Shown: positions 1 through 10,288, counted from the stretch's first letter. The stretch is DNA of 45,126 bases from Synechococcales cyanobacterium S06 (GCA_011391125.1 JAABRE010000043.1:1-45126), one strand, 5' to 3'. Numbers and translations are program-made. Notes: generated by a model from the sequence alone, not told the origin.

Positions 1-394
1 TTATTTCGACGTTAAAAGATGACAATTTATCAGTTGATAAAGTGGGAGTTAATATCCATAAAAAAGCGTTTTCTTCTGGTAATAATTGCGACTTATTTTT
101 CCTTTTTTCTCTCTTAATTGCTCCTCGAATATCCGTTAATTTACCCAAACATTCCATTATTTGATAATCCTCGACGGGATTCCTAAACACTTCAAATAAA
201 CAAGTTGTTTGCGCTAATTTTCCTAATAATCCCAAGGTTTCGGGAGTAGTTGGTACTGGTTTTGTCGGCCTAAAAAATACGTCAACTTCCCGTCTTTCGG
301 CGTTAACATCAAAACCCGAAGTTGCTTCTCCGTAATCTTTGATTAATTCAGGTAAATATTCTTTGACAAATTCATCGTGAGGAAATTGACTCAT
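1..394 (-). CDS. Conserved cyanobacterial hypothetical protein, partial (C-terminus off window)
   Basis: The reading frame starts at an ATG at 394 (MSQFPHDEF) and stays open to the window edge, giving about 131 residues without a stop. The protein is hydrophilic, with an acidic/aromatic N-terminus followed by REVDVFF, LGLLGKL and a WILTPTLS segment. I recall this arrangement from a family of cyanobacterial hypothetical proteins of unknown function, some of which resemble the Rpn/PD-(D/E)XK group, but that is memory rather than a search. It lies just beyond the prfA terminator, so it is probably transcribed separately. The C-terminal part is missing because of the window boundary, not a mutation. 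Confidence 0.7.
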   Translation of the reverse strand, partial: MSQFPHDEFVKEYLPELIKDYGEATSGFDVNAERREVDVFFRPTKPVPTTPETLGLLGKLAQTTCLFEVFRNPVEDYQIMECLGKLTDIRGAIKREKRKNKSQLLPEENAFLWILTPTLSTDKLSSFNVEI

Positions 395-420
395 AATTTT
401 AGCTTCAATAATTAATACAA

Positions 421-455
421 AAAAAATCCGATTTAGGGGAAAAAATCGGATTTTA
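421..455 (-). terminator. Rho-independent terminator of prfA
   Basis: Read on the minus strand, the stem AAAATCCGATTTTTT / AAATCGGATTTT with loop CCCCT is followed by a T run, immediately after the prfA stop. The same ATCCGAT/ATCGGAT stem occurs at two other gene ends in this window (19870-19903 and 22841-22902). Confidence 0.75.
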
Positions 456-459
456 AATC

Positions 460-1584
<1,125 letters not shown>

Positions 1585-1596
1585 TCAAGAAATGTA

Positions 1597-2023
1597 CTAA
1601 TTTTTAATAGATTGTCGGGTGTTCGTGTGCGATCAGCGTAACCCACTAAGAAATAAGGGGTTGGTGCGTTACATTTTATTAACGCACCCTACAAAAAACT
1701 AATTTTTAATAGATTGTAGGATGGGGAGTGGGATCAGCGTAACCCACTAAGAAATAAGGGGTTGGTGCGTTACATTAGACCTCTTGCGAAACTCAAAATG
1801 ACTTGATTGTCATACTGAGCGAAACGTAAGTGTAGCGAAGTATCTCAGAGATTCTTCGTTACACTCAGAATGACACTTTTTCGTACTTTCGCAAGAGGTC
1901 TATTTTATTAACGCACCCTACAAAAAACAAAAGACAAAAGATTGTAGGGTGGGGAGTGCGATCAGCGTAACCCACTAAGAAATAAGGGGTTGGTGCGTTA
2001 CATTTTATTAACGCACCCTACAA
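1597..2023. repeat. Three copies of a palindromic TAGGGTGCGTTA-type repeat
   Basis: About 430 bp without a gene between prfA and rpmE. Three copies of a roughly 85-100 bp unit lie at 1597-1697, 1698-1927 and 1940-2022. Each contains GCGTAACCCACTAAGAAATA and ends in an inverted repeat (ATTGTAGGGTGGGGAGTGCG against ACGCACCCTACAA). The middle copy is lengthened by an inserted 125 bp MITE. The structure is that of a non-coding palindromic element common in cyanobacterial intergenic DNA. Confidence 0.85.
1777..1901. mobile_element. Nested 125-bp MITE with AGACCTCTTGCGAAA ends
   Basis: The perfect 15-bp terminal inverted repeats AGACCTCTTGCGAAA...TTTCGCAAGAGGTCT bound the element. Comparison with the two uninterrupted neighbouring repeat copies shows that ATT at 1774-1776 is duplicated at 1902-1904, a 3-bp target duplication. 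The interior is itself partly palindromic (TCATACTGAG...CTCAGAATGACA). No coding capacity. Related ends occur near 18.6-18.7 kb. Confidence 0.85.
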
Positions 2024-2035
2024 AAAACAAAAGAC

Positions 2036-2066
2036 AAAAGTAAGGGAAAAACCCTTTTACTTTTGC
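2036..2066 (-). terminator. Terminator downstream of rpmE
   Basis: An inverted repeat of AAAAGTAA...AGGG and CCCTTTTACTTTT closes the long ribosomal gene run. On the minus strand it is followed by a T-rich stretch (GTCTTTTGTTTTTTG). It lies about 25 bp past the rpmE stop. Confidence 0.6.
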
Positions 2067-2088
2067 CTTTATCTGGTGATGAAAACCG

Positions 2089-2346
2089 CTATGATTCAGT
2101 TGTTTCAGTTGTTTCAGTTTCGGTTTTCTTTTTATTGCGATCGAGCATACCGTATTTACGCAAGAAACGATCAACCCGACCTTCAGTGTCAATGATTTTT
2201 TGAGTACCAGTGTAAAAGGGGTGATTTCCCGACCAGACATCAACGTTAATTAGGGGTCTAGTTGAGCCAATTGTCATAATGTGTTCGCCGTTACAAACAA
2301 CTTTGGCTTCGGGATACCAAGTGGGGTGAATATCAGATTTAGGCAT
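2089..2346 (-). CDS. rpmE: 50S ribosomal protein L31
   Basis: L31 is a small large-subunit protein that bridges to the 30S head. The 85-residue sequence has the family features [16 protein letters not shown], the [13 protein letters not shown] segment and FLRKYG. The zinc-binding Cys set of C+ forms is not complete (only one Cys, in VVCNGEH), so this looks like a zinc-independent variant, as is common in cyanobacteria. The C-terminus is a low-complexity Thr/Glu tail. It is the last gene of the ribosomal run, 78 bp after rpsI, and I see no strong ribosome binding site in front of it. Confidence 0.97.
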   Translation of the reverse strand: MPKSDIHPTWYPEAKVVCNGEHIMTIGSTRPLINVDVWSGNHPFYTGTQKIIDTEGRVDRFLRKYGMLDRNKKKTETETTETTES

Positions 2347-2424
2347 AATTATTTTTTGTTGTACTTAGTTAATGGTTTGAGAGAAAAATGATCACTGATG
2401 CGCCACCAATGACCAAAAATTCGA

Positions 2425-2886
2425 TTAACGTTTGGAGTATTGAGGAGCTTTACGAGCTTTGTGCAAACCGTATTTTTTCCGCTCTTTTGCTCTGGGGTCC
2501 CTGGTTAAATAACCTTCAACTTTTAACGGTTGACGATTTTCGGGGGCAAGTTGACATAATGCTCTTGCTACACCCAATTTAACTGCGTCAGCTTGGCCGG
2601 TTAAACCACCACCGCTAACTTTGACAATGATGTCATATTCGTTTTCTAAACCCAAAGTTTCTAAGGGAGCTTTCATGCTGCTAACATAGGTGGGAATACG
2701 ATTAAAATAATCACTTCCACTCATATATTCCTTAATCGTGTTGGTTCTTTTCGTTTTTTCGTCTCTAACCCAACGGGTATGAGCTACTTTGATTTCGCCA
2801 GTACCGGGGACTAAACGCACTTGGGCGATCGCACATTTACGGCGGCCAGTGCCGGAATAAATAGCTTTATTGGTGGTAGTTGCCAT
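2425..2886 (-). CDS. rpsI: 30S ribosomal protein S9, with an internal insertion
   Basis: S9 places its basic C-terminal tail near the P-site tRNA. Family landmarks are clear: [15 protein letters not shown] at the start, [15 protein letters not shown] and [14 protein letters not shown] in the middle, and the terminal [14 protein letters not shown] tail. At 153 residues it is longer than the roughly 137 I expect for cyanobacterial S9. The extra residues lie between GTGEIKV and [10 protein letters not shown], where a basic stretch ([20 protein letters not shown]) replaces the usual three- or four-residue turn. The frame is uninterrupted. The start overlaps the rplM stop (TAATG), indicating coupled translation. 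Confidence 0.97.
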   Translation of the reverse strand: MATTTNKAIYSGTGRRKCAIAQVRLVPGTGEIKVAHTRWVRDEKTKRTNTIKEYMSGSDYFNRIPTYVSSMKAPLETLGLENEYDIIVKVSGGGLTGQADAVKLGVARALCQLAPENRQPLKVEGYLTRDPRAKERKKYGLHKARKAPQYSKR

Positions 2887-3338
2887 TAGTTAGCTCCTGG
2901 AATAGTATTAATGGTTAAGGTTTCAGGTTGTTGTGCTTGGTGGGGATGTTCAGCACCGGTGTAAACTTTTAATTTAGTGAAAAGTTGACGACCCAATGTG
3001 TTTTTAGGTAGCATTCCTTTAACCGCTTGTTCAATGATTCTCTCAGGAATACGAGCTTGTAACTTGGCAAAGGTTTCAGTTTTCATCCCACCGGGACGAC
3101 CTGAATGACGACGATATAATTTTTGGTCTGGTTTTTTGCCGGTAACTACGACTTTCTCCGCATTTAAGACAATGACAAAATCTCCAGTGTCCATGTGGGG
3201 GGTAAAAGTAGGTTTATTTTTACCCCGTAAAATCATGGCGATTTCGGTGGCTAAACGACCTAAACGCTGATCCGCAGCATCCACTACGTACCATTTCTGC
3301 TCTAAATTATCCTTGGTCGGTAAAGGGGTTTTATTCAT
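2886..3338 (-). CDS. rplM: 50S ribosomal protein L13
   Basis: An early-assembling large-subunit protein that binds 23S rRNA. The 150-residue length and the motifs [45 protein letters not shown] and [13 protein letters not shown] are diagnostic. The stop shares a base with the rpsI start, the usual rplM-rpsI coupling. truA lies 15 bp upstream. Confidence 0.98.
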   Translation of the reverse strand: MNKTPLPTKDNLEQKWYVVDAADQRLGRLATEIAMILRGKNKPTFTPHMDTGDFVIVLNAEKVVVTGKKPDQKLYRRHSGRPGGMKTETFAKLQARIPERIIEQAVKGMLPKNTLGRQLFTKLKVYTGAEHPHQAQQPETLTINTIPGAN

Positions 3339-3353
3339 TATTGTTTCCCTAGT

Positions 3354-4184
3354 CTAACTATTAAATACAAATGTTGGTTGGGTATCAAACCAAATGTGTT
3401 CCGGAAAAGGCGGCGACGGGTAGCCCACTCTTAACAAGCAAAGACCTTTAGCAGGAGCAGAATATTTGACTAAGTCCCTTTGTTGATTCAGCCAAATATC
3501 GGTGAAGTTTTCCGGCGATCGCTTACCGATCCCCACTTCCACTAACAGTCCCACTAATAATCGCACCATTCCATATAAAAAGCCGTTGGCTTGTATTTCT
3601 AAGTGCAAAAACGGTCCGCGTCGGTAACACTCTACAGCTTGCACTTCTACCCAAGCATGAGGCCGAGTTGATCCTGCCCGTTGAAAGGCCGCTAAATGAT
3701 GTTTACCAATTAAAGGATTTAAGGCTGCTTGAATTAAAGATTCTTCTAAGGTTTGATAATAGTAATGCCAAGTATAAGGTTTGACAAACAAATTCGGAGT
3801 TGGGTCAGTATAAAAGCTATAGCGGTAACGTCTCCAGAGAGCGTCAAATCGAGCGTGCCAATCTTGGGGAACGTTCGCTGAAGCTCTGATCAGGATACCG
3901 TCTGGTAAACGACCATTGAGCATTTTTGCCCATTTATCGGCCGGAATCGGTCCACTATATTGAAAGTGTGCCACCTGGGCCGCTGCATGGACTCCGCTAT
4001 CAGTTCGTCCTGCTCCATGGATGGTTACTGGCCTACCTGTCACAGAGGCGATCGCCTGTTCTATTTCTGACTGTACCGTCACCTGATTTGGTTGACGTTG
4101 CCAACCGTGATAATTAGTCCCCAAATATTGAATTAGGAGAGCTACTTTCTCTTGATCAGCTGACGATTCTTGCCTATTTGTCAT
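3354..4184 (-). CDS. truA: tRNA pseudouridine(38-40) synthase
   Basis: TruA isomerises uridines 38-40 of the anticodon arm. The catalytic Asp is in GAGRTDSGVHA (about residue 62), and the N-terminal LLIQYLGTNYHGWQRQ and the MVRLLVGLLVEVG helix match the family. The 276-residue length is normal. It sits between rplQ and rplM, the standard cyanobacterial position, with spacings of 10-15 bp, and so is probably co-transcribed with the ribosomal genes. Confidence 0.97.
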   Translation of the reverse strand: MTNRQESSADQEKVALLIQYLGTNYHGWQRQPNQVTVQSEIEQAIASVTGRPVTIHGAGRTDSGVHAAAQVAHFQYSGPIPADKWAKMLNGRLPDGILIRASANVPQDWHARFDALWRRYRYSFYTDPTPNLFVKPYTWHYYYQTLEESLIQAALNPLIGKHHLAAFQRAGSTRPHAWVEVQAVECYRRGPFLHLEIQANGFLYGMVRLLVGLLVEVGIGKRSPENFTDIWLNQQRDLVKYSAPAKGLCLLRVGYPSPPFPEHIWFDTQPTFVFNS

Positions 4185-4194
4185 CGGCGATCGG

Positions 4195-4545
4195 TTAAAC
4201 TAACTCAATAATGGCCATGGTGGAATTATCACCGCGACGACTTACGGTTCTAATAATTCTGGTGTAACCACCGTTACGGTTGCCATAACGTTCTTGAGCT
4301 TGAGCAAATAAAGCATGAACCAAATTTTTATCATAGATATACCCTAATGCTCTTCGTCTAGCTGCTAAAGAACCATCTTTAGCTAGGGTAATCATGCGCT
4401 CTACCTCGTTTCTAACCGCTTTAGCACGAGCTTTGGTGGTGGTAATTTGACCATGACGAATCAATTCGGTGGCCAACGATCTTAGTAAAGCCTTGCGTTG
4501 ATCCGCTGGCAATCCTAATTGCGGCACTCGACATCTATGACGCAT
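4195..4545 (-). CDS. rplQ: 50S ribosomal protein L17
   Basis: L17 lies near the peptide exit tunnel. The 116-residue sequence begins [20 protein letters not shown] and contains [19 protein letters not shown], both family signatures. It follows rpoA in the alpha-operon order, but a 154-bp gap with an array of CAACTAT heptamers separates them. The sequence TAAGGAGGATAAAAAT just upstream gives a strong ribosome binding site. Confidence 0.98.
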   Translation of the reverse strand: MRHRCRVPQLGLPADQRKALLRSLATELIRHGQITTTKARAKAVRNEVERMITLAKDGSLAARRRALGYIYDKNLVHALFAQAQERYGNRNGGYTRIIRTVSRRGDNSTMAIIELV

Positions 4546-4633
4546 TATTTTTATCCTCCTTATTTATTGGTCAGTTAACAGTTTTTTGTTAGTTGTTACT
4601 TTATAATCAATAACTAATAACTCATCTGAATTA

Positions 4634-4694
4634 TTAACTATCAACTATCAACTATCAACTATCAACTATCAACTATCAACTATTAACTATCAAC
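4634..4694. repeat. Heptamer array between rpoA and rplQ
   Basis: Eight or so head-to-tail CAACTAT units with minor variants (TTAACTAT). It lies inside an otherwise compact ribosomal run and would be transcribed as part of the rpoA-rplQ intercistronic RNA. Confidence 0.9.
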
Positions 4695-4699
4695 TAAAC

Positions 4700-5647
4700 T
4701 TACGCTTTAGCCGCTTTTTCCAGGGGCAAAGTAATGCCTAAACGTTTTTGCAAAGCCTCAATTACTTCCTCAGCGGATTTTTGACCAAAGTTTTTGATTT
4801 CCAAGAGATCCTCTTGACTATAATCAAGTAAATCCGCCACTGAGTTAATTTGAGCCCGTTTGAGACAGTTATAAGCGCGAACTGATAACTGTAATTCCTC
4901 AATGGGTATTTGGCTAGTGGGATCGAGATCCTCGGGATAATCCTCTTGAATTGCTTCCAAAGTTAAATCTTTGAGAGGATTAAACAAATCGACAACAATA
5001 TTAGCGGCATCAGAAAGGGCTTCTTCGGGTTTAATACTACCGTTAGTCCAAATTTCGAGGATTAAGCGATCTTTCTTGGCAATTGAGCCATCAACCCTGG
5101 CATCTTCCACGGTGTAATTTACCTTGGTAACAGGCATAAACACCGAGTCAATTTGCAAGAAGTCCAAGGAGCTATGATCATCTTTACTTTTATCAACAGC
5201 CCTGTATCCCTTGCCTTTTTCTATGTAAAATTCCATTTCCAGTTTTGCGCCCTCTGCTAAGGTGGCGACATACTGGTTAGGTTCTATTACTTCGACTTCT
5301 GAGGGGAGTTCAAACTGAGCCGCTGTAACTGTTCCGGGTGTATTAGCTACCAGTCGGCCAATTTGGCGTTGACTGGTATAACTTTTCAGGACAACTTCCT
5401 TCATATTGAGCATGATTTCCAACACATCCTCTCTCACACCCGGAATGGTTGCGAATTCATGGTTTACTCCAGCGATTCGGAGTGCTGTTACTGCCGTTCC
5501 TTCGAGGTTGGACAATAACACCCGTCTGAGAGCATTCCCCATTGTTGTCCCTTGACCGCGTTCGAGAGGTTGTAGGACAAATTTACTATATTGACTCTGA
5601 TTTTTCTGAGTCTTAGATTCTACACACTCAATTTGAAACTCCGCCAC
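4700..5647 (-). CDS. rpoA: RNA polymerase subunit alpha
   Basis: RpoA nucleates RNA polymerase assembly, and its C-terminal domain contacts UP elements and activators. The N-terminal domain has QPLERGQGTTMGNALRRVLL, and the C-terminal domain has LSVRAYNCLKRAQINSVADLL and KNFGQKSAEEVIEAL. The frame is open to an ATG at 5686, but I favour the GTG at 5647 (VAEFQIECVES). It has GGGAGGTCA about 7 bases upstream and gives the usual cyanobacterial N-terminus and a 315-residue protein. Confidence 0.97.
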   Translation of the reverse strand: MAEFQIECVESKTQKNQSQYSKFVLQPLERGQGTTMGNALRRVLLSNLEGTAVTALRIAGVNHEFATIPGVREDVLEIMLNMKEVVLKSYTSQRQIGRLVANTPGTVTAAQFELPSEVEVIEPNQYVATLAEGAKLEMEFYIEKGKGYRAVDKSKDDHSSLDFLQIDSVFMPVTKVNYTVEDARVDGSIAKKDRLILEIWTNGSIKPEEALSDAANIVVDLFNPLKDLTLEAIQEDYPEDLDPTSQIPIEELQLSVRAYNCLKRAQINSVADLLDYSQEDLLEIKNFGQKSAEEVIEALQKRLGITLPLEKAAKA

Positions 5648-5706
5648 AGAGTGACCTCCCTTATCAGTTATCTTGCTATGTTTCAATCAGTTTCGGTTTT
5701 AACTGA

Positions 5707-6099
5707 CTATACTCGACGTCGTTTAGGTGGACGGCAACCATTGTGAGGAATGGGGGTAACATCTCTAATTAGGGTAATTTCCAAACCCGAGGCTTGAAGT
5801 GCCCGAATGGCTGTTTCTCGGCCTGCTCCAGGTCCAGATACCATTACTTCTAATTGACGCATTCCCTGTTCCATGGCTCGGCGCGCTGCCCCATCTGCTG
5901 CGGTTTGTGCCGCAAATGGTGTGCCTTTTTTCGCTCCTTTAAAACCACTTGAACCGGCTGTTCCCCAAGAGATTACATCTCCTTTGGTGTCAGATATGGT
6001 AACAATAGTGTTATTAAAAGTGGATTGAATGTGAGCAATCCCACTAGGCACATTTTTTTTCTGTTTTTTTGGTCCTGTTTTTTTCTTGGGTTTAGCCAT
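5707..6099 (-). CDS. rpsK: 30S ribosomal protein S11
   Basis: S11 forms part of the 30S platform near the mRNA exit. The 130-residue protein has [34 protein letters not shown] and the C-terminal [18 protein letters not shown]. The Lys-rich N-terminus ([15 protein letters not shown]) is typical of cyanobacteria. It lies 27 bp downstream of rpsM and 59 bp before the GTG start of rpoA. Confidence 0.98.
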   Translation of the reverse strand: MAKPKKKTGPKKQKKNVPSGIAHIQSTFNNTIVTISDTKGDVISWGTAGSSGFKGAKKGTPFAAQTAADGAARRAMEQGMRQLEVMVSGPGAGRETAIRALQASGLEITLIRDVTPIPHNGCRPPKRRRV

Positions 6100-6126
6100 T
6101 TTCTCCAGAAAATTAGTTCAATATGT

Positions 6127-6510
6127 TTATTTCTTACCGGGAGCTTTTTTCTTCCCAGCAACTGTTACCCGTCTGCCTCGACGAGTTCTTGCATTGGTTC
6201 TCGTGCGTTGTCCTCGTACGGGTAATCCCATGCGATGACGACGACCACGATAGGTGCCAATGTCGGCTAAACGCTTGATGTTCATTGCTTCCCAACGTCT
6301 GAGATCGCCTTCGATCTCGTAGTCAGCTTCCACACAAGCGCGTAACTTGGCGACATCTTCGTCAGATAAATCCCGTACTCTCGTATCAGGATTAACTGCG
6401 GTTTTGTCCAAAATCTCATGTGACCGTGATAATCCAATGCCATAGATATAGGTCAAACCTATTTCTATGCGTTTCTCACGGGGTAGATCTACACCTGCAA
6501 TCCGTGCCAC
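6127..6510 (-). CDS. rpsM: 30S ribosomal protein S13
   Basis: S13 sits at the 30S head and contacts tRNA and the 50S bridge. It begins [20 protein letters not shown] and ends with the basic [15 protein letters not shown] tail and a GKKKAPGKK extension, 127 residues in all. Translation begins at a GTG (6510) preceded by a strong GGAAGGAGAG site. It is 23 bp downstream of rpmJ. Confidence 0.98.
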   Translation of the reverse strand: MARIAGVDLPREKRIEIGLTYIYGIGLSRSHEILDKTAVNPDTRVRDLSDEDVAKLRACVEADYEIEGDLRRWEAMNIKRLADIGTYRGRRHRMGLPVRGQRTRTNARTRRGRRVTVAGKKKAPGKK

Positions 6511-6533
6511 GCTTTTCTCTCCTTCCTAACTTC

Positions 6534-6647
6534 TTAACCCTGACGTTGCTTATGTTTGGGATTTTCGCAAATCACCATTACACGACCGCGTCTTTTGATC
6601 ACGCGGCATTTTTCACAGATTTTTTTAACAGAGGCTCTTACTTTCAT
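6534..6647 (-). CDS. rpmJ: 50S ribosomal protein L36
   Basis: A 37-residue gene too short for routine ORF lists. The translation begins [20 protein letters not shown] and ends [10 protein letters not shown]. The zinc-ribbon residues C11, C14, C27 and H32 are all present, so this is the zinc-binding form. Its place between infA and rpsM is the conserved order. Confidence 0.97.
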   Translation of the reverse strand: MKVRASVKKICEKCRVIKRRGRVMVICENPKHKQRQG

Positions 6648-6812
6648 GTCCTGTCCTGCAACACTGCAAGCTTATAATTATATCAAGTTTAATGTACTTT
6701 TTCAATCCTAAATCTTCTCATTCAAGAAATCCCAATCTAAATTTTTTGGCCTAATTATTTAGGACTGGGTTAAGAAAGATTTATTTATTGATTTCTAAGA
6801 AACTAATTGAGG

Positions 6813-7037
6813 TTACTTATTTCTAAGTCGATAAGTGATTCTTCCTTTACTCAAATCGTAGGGAGTTAGTTCTACTTTCACTCGATCGCCTGGAAGTATT
6901 TTAATATAGTTCCGGCGGATTTTACCTGCAATATGAGCCAAGACGTTAAAACCATTATCTAAATCCACTCTAAACATGGCATTGGGCAGTGATTCTGTCA
7001 CTGTCCCTTCCATTTCAATCAAATCCTGTTTAGCCAA
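6813..7037 (-). CDS. infA: Translation initiation factor IF-1
   Basis: IF-1 is a single OB-fold protein that occupies the 30S A site during initiation. The segments [36 protein letters not shown] and [10 protein letters not shown] are diagnostic. The frame extends upstream to 7088, but the family N-terminus ([10 protein letters not shown]) begins at a TTG at 7037, with GAGGAAAAC about 8 bases upstream. That start gives the usual 74 residues. The 165-bp gap after it to rpmJ is AT-rich without a feature I recognise. Confidence 0.95.
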   Translation of the reverse strand: MAKQDLIEMEGTVTESLPNAMFRVDLDNGFNVLAHIAGKIRRNYIKILPGDRVKVELTPYDLSKGRITYRLRNK

Positions 7038-7183
7038 AATGTTTTCCTCAAATGTTATAAAAATAGAATCACACTGACCTTTAATCAAAGGTTAAAATAA
7101 GTTTTCTTACCACAAAAAAGGTCAGTTTGACAATCTATCCTTAAATATCTTATCAAATATTTCCGCTTAGATGAGGAATTCAT

Positions 7184-7741
7184 TTAATTCTTGATTATTT
7201 GTTGCAAAGCTTGGGTAACTTCCTCGGAAGTGCGATCGCCCGGAACGGCAAAAAGAGTACCTTGCTTTTTGTAATAATCAATTACGGGAGCGGTTTGTTG
7301 ACGATAAACATCTAAACGGTGTTCAATGGTATGCTCATTATCGTCTTTGCGTCCTCGATGTAATAAACGATCAAGAATCACTTCATCTGGTACTTCGAGG
7401 TCGATGACATAATGACATTCTTGCTGCATATCGGCCAATAAATGGTCTAAAAAGGCAGCTTGATTCACATTACGAGGAAAACCGTCTAAAATCCAGCCAT
7501 TTTTGGCATCTGGTTGACTTAACCTTTCGCGAATCAAATCTAAGATTAAGTTATCAGGTACTAAATCGCCTTCATCCACATACCCTTGGGCTTTTTTGCC
7601 AAGTTCGGTTTGGTCAGCGATGGCCTGTCTTAACATTTCTCCTGTGCCAATAATCGGAATTTCACAAAGAGCCGCTAAACTGCCGGCCTGAGTACCTTTT
7701 CCTGCTCCAGGTGGTCCCAAAAAAATAATTCTTGCACTCAT
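7184..7741 (-). CDS. adk: Adenylate kinase
   Basis: Interconverts ATP plus AMP and 2 ADP. The P-loop GPPGAGKGTQ is at residues 9-18, the AMP-site DGFPRN follows at mid-protein, and LLHRGRKDDN marks the LID region. The 185-residue length shows the short-LID form without a zinc finger. It lies between secY and infA, as in many bacteria. A heptamer array fills the gap to secY. Confidence 0.97.
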   Translation of the reverse strand: MSARIIFLGPPGAGKGTQAGSLAALCEIPIIGTGEMLRQAIADQTELGKKAQGYVDEGDLVPDNLILDLIRERLSQPDAKNGWILDGFPRNVNQAAFLDHLLADMQQECHYVIDLEVPDEVILDRLLHRGRKDDNEHTIEHRLDVYRQQTAPVIDYYKKQGTLFAVPGDRTSEEVTQALQQIIKN

Positions 7742-7744
7742 TTT

Positions 7745-7822
7745 CAGTTATCAGTTAACAGTTATCAGTTATCAGTTATCAGTTATCAGTTAACAGTTAA
7801 TAGATAACTGTTAACTATCAAC
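7745..7822. repeat. Heptamer array between secY and adk
   Basis: Repeats of CAGTTAT/CAGTTAA, with a partly complementary AACTGTTAACTATCAAC segment at the secY end, so the transcript could fold. It occupies nearly all of the 88-bp gap. Confidence 0.85.
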
Positions 7823-7829
7823 TTCTTAG

Positions 7830-9146
7830 TTATTGCTTAACCATGCCCTCGTATCTTTGGGAGATCACGTAGGTTTGGATTTGTTTGGCGGTATCAATGG
7901 CCACACCAACCAAAATCAAGAGAGAAGTAGCACCGATACCTCTGAAGGTAGTTACTCCGGTGGCACTTTCGACAAAAGTTGGCACTGTGGCCACCAAACC
8001 GAGGAAAATTGCTCCTAAAAAGGTCAAGCGATTGATGACCTTTTCCAAGTAATCGCTGGTAGTTTTACCTGGTCTAATTCCGGGGATACTAGCGCCCATT
8101 TTCTTAAGATTTTGGGACATATCCACGGGATTAACCACTAAAGAAGCGTAAAAATAGCTAAAAAAGAGGATCAAAACCAGATAAACGCCCACATAAACCC
8201 AACTTCCGGGTTGTAAAGCATTAGCCACAGTAGCTAAAGTTTTACTAACGGGACTTTCGCCACCAAAGAAACTCGCCAACGAGGAAGGCAAAATCAAAAC
8301 CGCTGAGGCAAAAATAATGGGCATAACCCCACCTTGATTAAGTCTCAGGGGTAAGTAGCTGGTACGTTCCCGATATAATTTCTTGCCAACTTGACGGCGG
8401 GCTGAAATAATGGGAATACGACGACTGCCTTCTTGGACAAAAACGATCCCGACGATCATGACCAAGAATACAAACAAGAGCAGGACAACTTGGGCGATCG
8501 CTTCCCGGCCTCCTTGTTGGGCAAACTCAATGGTATTACCCAAAGTTTTCGGTAAAGTTGCCACAATGTTAACGAAAATCAACAAAGAAGCACCATTACC
8601 AATACCCTTTTCAGTAATAACTTCAGAAAGCCACATCACAAACATTGAACCAGCTGTCAATGCCAAGGTTGTTTCGGCGACAAACCAGACTCCAGGTTCA
8701 GCTGCATAAGGTTGCAACAGACCAATGGTGATGCCCAAACTCTGAATCACAGCCCAACCCACAGCCACATAGCGAGTAATCTGAGATATTTTACGACGGC
8801 CGGCTTCACCTTCATTTTTTTGCAAGTCTTCTAAGGCTGGAATGGCCGAAGTAAGTAACTGCATAATAATGGAGGCATTAATAAAAGGTAAAATTCCGAG
8901 GGCAAAAATGCCCAAAGCGGAAAGACCACCACCGGTAAAAATATCCAGAAAACCTAGGGCTGGTAAATTTTGGACAGCTTCCGCAAAACGGGTGCGATCG
9001 ATACCTGGTACGGGGATAAAAATACCCAATCGTACTAAAATCAACAAACCAATGGTGACAAGCAACCGGCCTCTGAGACCAGCTGCTTGAGCCATTTGCA
9101 TAAAAGTTTCTTGAGCAGTTGGTGTTTTATCTCGACTGACGACCAT
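7830..9146 (-). CDS. secY: Protein translocase subunit SecY
   Basis: Central channel of the Sec translocon in the plasma and thylakoid membranes. At 438 residues it shows about ten hydrophobic helices. The plug region GIDRTRF...GLSALGIFALGILPFINA, the SLLIFVNIVA segment and the cytosolic loop YRERTSYLPLRLNQGGVMPIIFA all match SecY. The ATG at 9146 has an AAGAGGT site upstream. It follows rplO, separated by a 113-bp heptamer-rich gap. Confidence 0.98.
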   Translation of the reverse strand: MVVSRDKTPTAQETFMQMAQAAGLRGRLLVTIGLLILVRLGIFIPVPGIDRTRFAEAVQNLPALGFLDIFTGGGLSALGIFALGILPFINASIIMQLLTSAIPALEDLQKNEGEAGRRKISQITRYVAVGWAVIQSLGITIGLLQPYAAEPGVWFVAETTLALTAGSMFVMWLSEVITEKGIGNGASLLIFVNIVATLPKTLGNTIEFAQQGGREAIAQVVLLLFVFLVMIVGIVFVQEGSRRIPIISARRQVGKKLYRERTSYLPLRLNQGGVMPIIFASAVLILPSSLASFFGGESPVSKTLATVANALQPGSWVYVGVYLVLILFFSYFYASLVVNPVDMSQNLKKMGASIPGIRPGKTTSDYLEKVINRLTFLGAIFLGLVATVPTFVESATGVTTFRGIGATSLLILVGVAIDTAKQIQTYVISQRYEGMVKQ

Positions 9147-9158
9147 GTTATACCTCTT

Positions 9159-9259
9159 TTCAGTTGATAGTTGACAGTTGATAGTTGACAGTTGATAGTT
9201 AACAGTTGATAGTTAACTGTTATTATCTTACTTTTAACTGAAAAACTATTAACTATTAA
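9159..9259. repeat. Heptamer array between rplO and secY
   Basis: Alternating CAGTTGA/TAGTTGA units run for about 60 bp, followed by complementary TTAACTATTAACTAT units next to rplO. The two halves are inverted relative to each other, so a long hairpin could form in the transcript. Confidence 0.85.
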
Positions 9260-9709
9260 CTATTTACTGAGGACTTCACAACTTCCGCCGGCGGCTTCAA
9301 TTTTTTGGCGTGCACCGGCGGTAAAAGCGGCGGCCTTAACATGAACAGCCACACTTAATTCACCATCGCCAAGAAGTTTCAAAGGTCCATCATTAGTAGT
9401 GACAATACCTTTAGCCATTAAAGACTCTAAAGTCACTTCACTATTAGCGTCTAAAGAGGCTAAATTTTTAACATTAATGACGGTGTACTCTTTTCTGTTA
9501 ATAACTGTGAAATGTTTTAACTTAGGTACGCGGCGATAAAGGGGCATTTGTCCACCTTCAAAACCGGCTTTCGTACCTGTACCAGAACGAGATTTTTGTC
9601 CTCTCATCCCGAAACCACAGCTTGCACCTTGGCCAGCAGAGATACCTCTACCGACACGACGGCGGCGTTTTGTTGAGCCTGCTTGGGGGGCAAGATCATG
9701 TAATTGCAT
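9260..9709 (-). CDS. rplO: 50S ribosomal protein L15
   Basis: A late-assembling 23S-binding protein. It begins [20 protein letters not shown] with the Gly/Arg-rich [20 protein letters not shown] segment and continues [19 protein letters not shown]. The frame reaches a codon at 9736, but the ATG at 9709 gives the conserved N-terminus. It is preceded by GGAGAATCAATT, giving 149 residues. Confidence 0.97.
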   Translation of the reverse strand: MQLHDLAPQAGSTKRRRRVGRGISAGQGASCGFGMRGQKSRSGTGTKAGFEGGQMPLYRRVPKLKHFTVINRKEYTVINVKNLASLDANSEVTLESLMAKGIVTTNDGPLKLLGDGELSVAVHVKAAAFTAGARQKIEAAGGSCEVLSK

Positions 9710-9742
9710 AATTGATTCTCCGGGGATAACAAACAAAGAAAA

Positions 9743-10288
9743 TTAGGAGTAAATTTGCTCAATAGGAATACCTCTTTCTTGAGCTGCTTCAGGGAAGGTT
9801 CTCAGGGTAGAAAGAGCGTCAACCGCTGCTCTGGCATTATTGAGAGGGTTATTTGAACCTAATTGTTTAGCGAGGATGTTTTTCACCCCGGCCAATTCTA
9901 ATACGGTTCTGACTGCACCACCGGCAATTACACCAGTACCAGGTGCAGCGGGGCGCATAATCACTCTGGCTCCGCCAGCTTCTCCGTTGGCCACATGGCT
10001 AATGGAGTTAGATTTGGTTAAGGCGATATTAATTAATTGTTTTTTGCCGTCAACAACACCTTTGCGGACTGCGCCGATGACATCGCCGGCTTTACCAACG
10101 CCCACACCAACTTCACCTTTTTCGTTGCCGACGACAACGATCGCCCGGAAGCTGAGTTTTTTACCACCTTTAACTACTTTACTAACACGGCGGATTTGAA
10201 TAACTCTCTCCTGCCAGTTAGATTCTTTTTCTTTGGTACGCTTATTTTTATTGCGCCCCTGGCCTTTGCCAGTTGTTTTTGCTGCCAT
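9743..10288 (-). CDS. rpsE: 30S ribosomal protein S5
   Basis: S5 helps form the mRNA entry site and influences decoding fidelity. It has [40 protein letters not shown] and the C-terminal [20 protein letters not shown] domain. The 181-residue length includes a Lys-rich N-terminal extension usual in cyanobacteria. It sits between rplR and rplO. Confidence 0.98.
   Translation of the reverse strand: MAAKTTGKGQGRNKNKRTKEKESNWQERVIQIRRVSKVVKGGKKLSFRAIVVVGNEKGEVGVGVGKAGDVIGAVRKGVVDGKKQLINIALTKSNSISHVANGEAGGARVIMRPAAPGTGVIAGGAVRTVLELAGVKNILAKQLGSNNPLNNARAAVDALSTLRTFPEAAQERGIPIEQIYS

Noticed and set aside
2388-2582. 64-residue plus-strand frame over rpsI
   Set aside because: Antisense shadow of the S9 gene.
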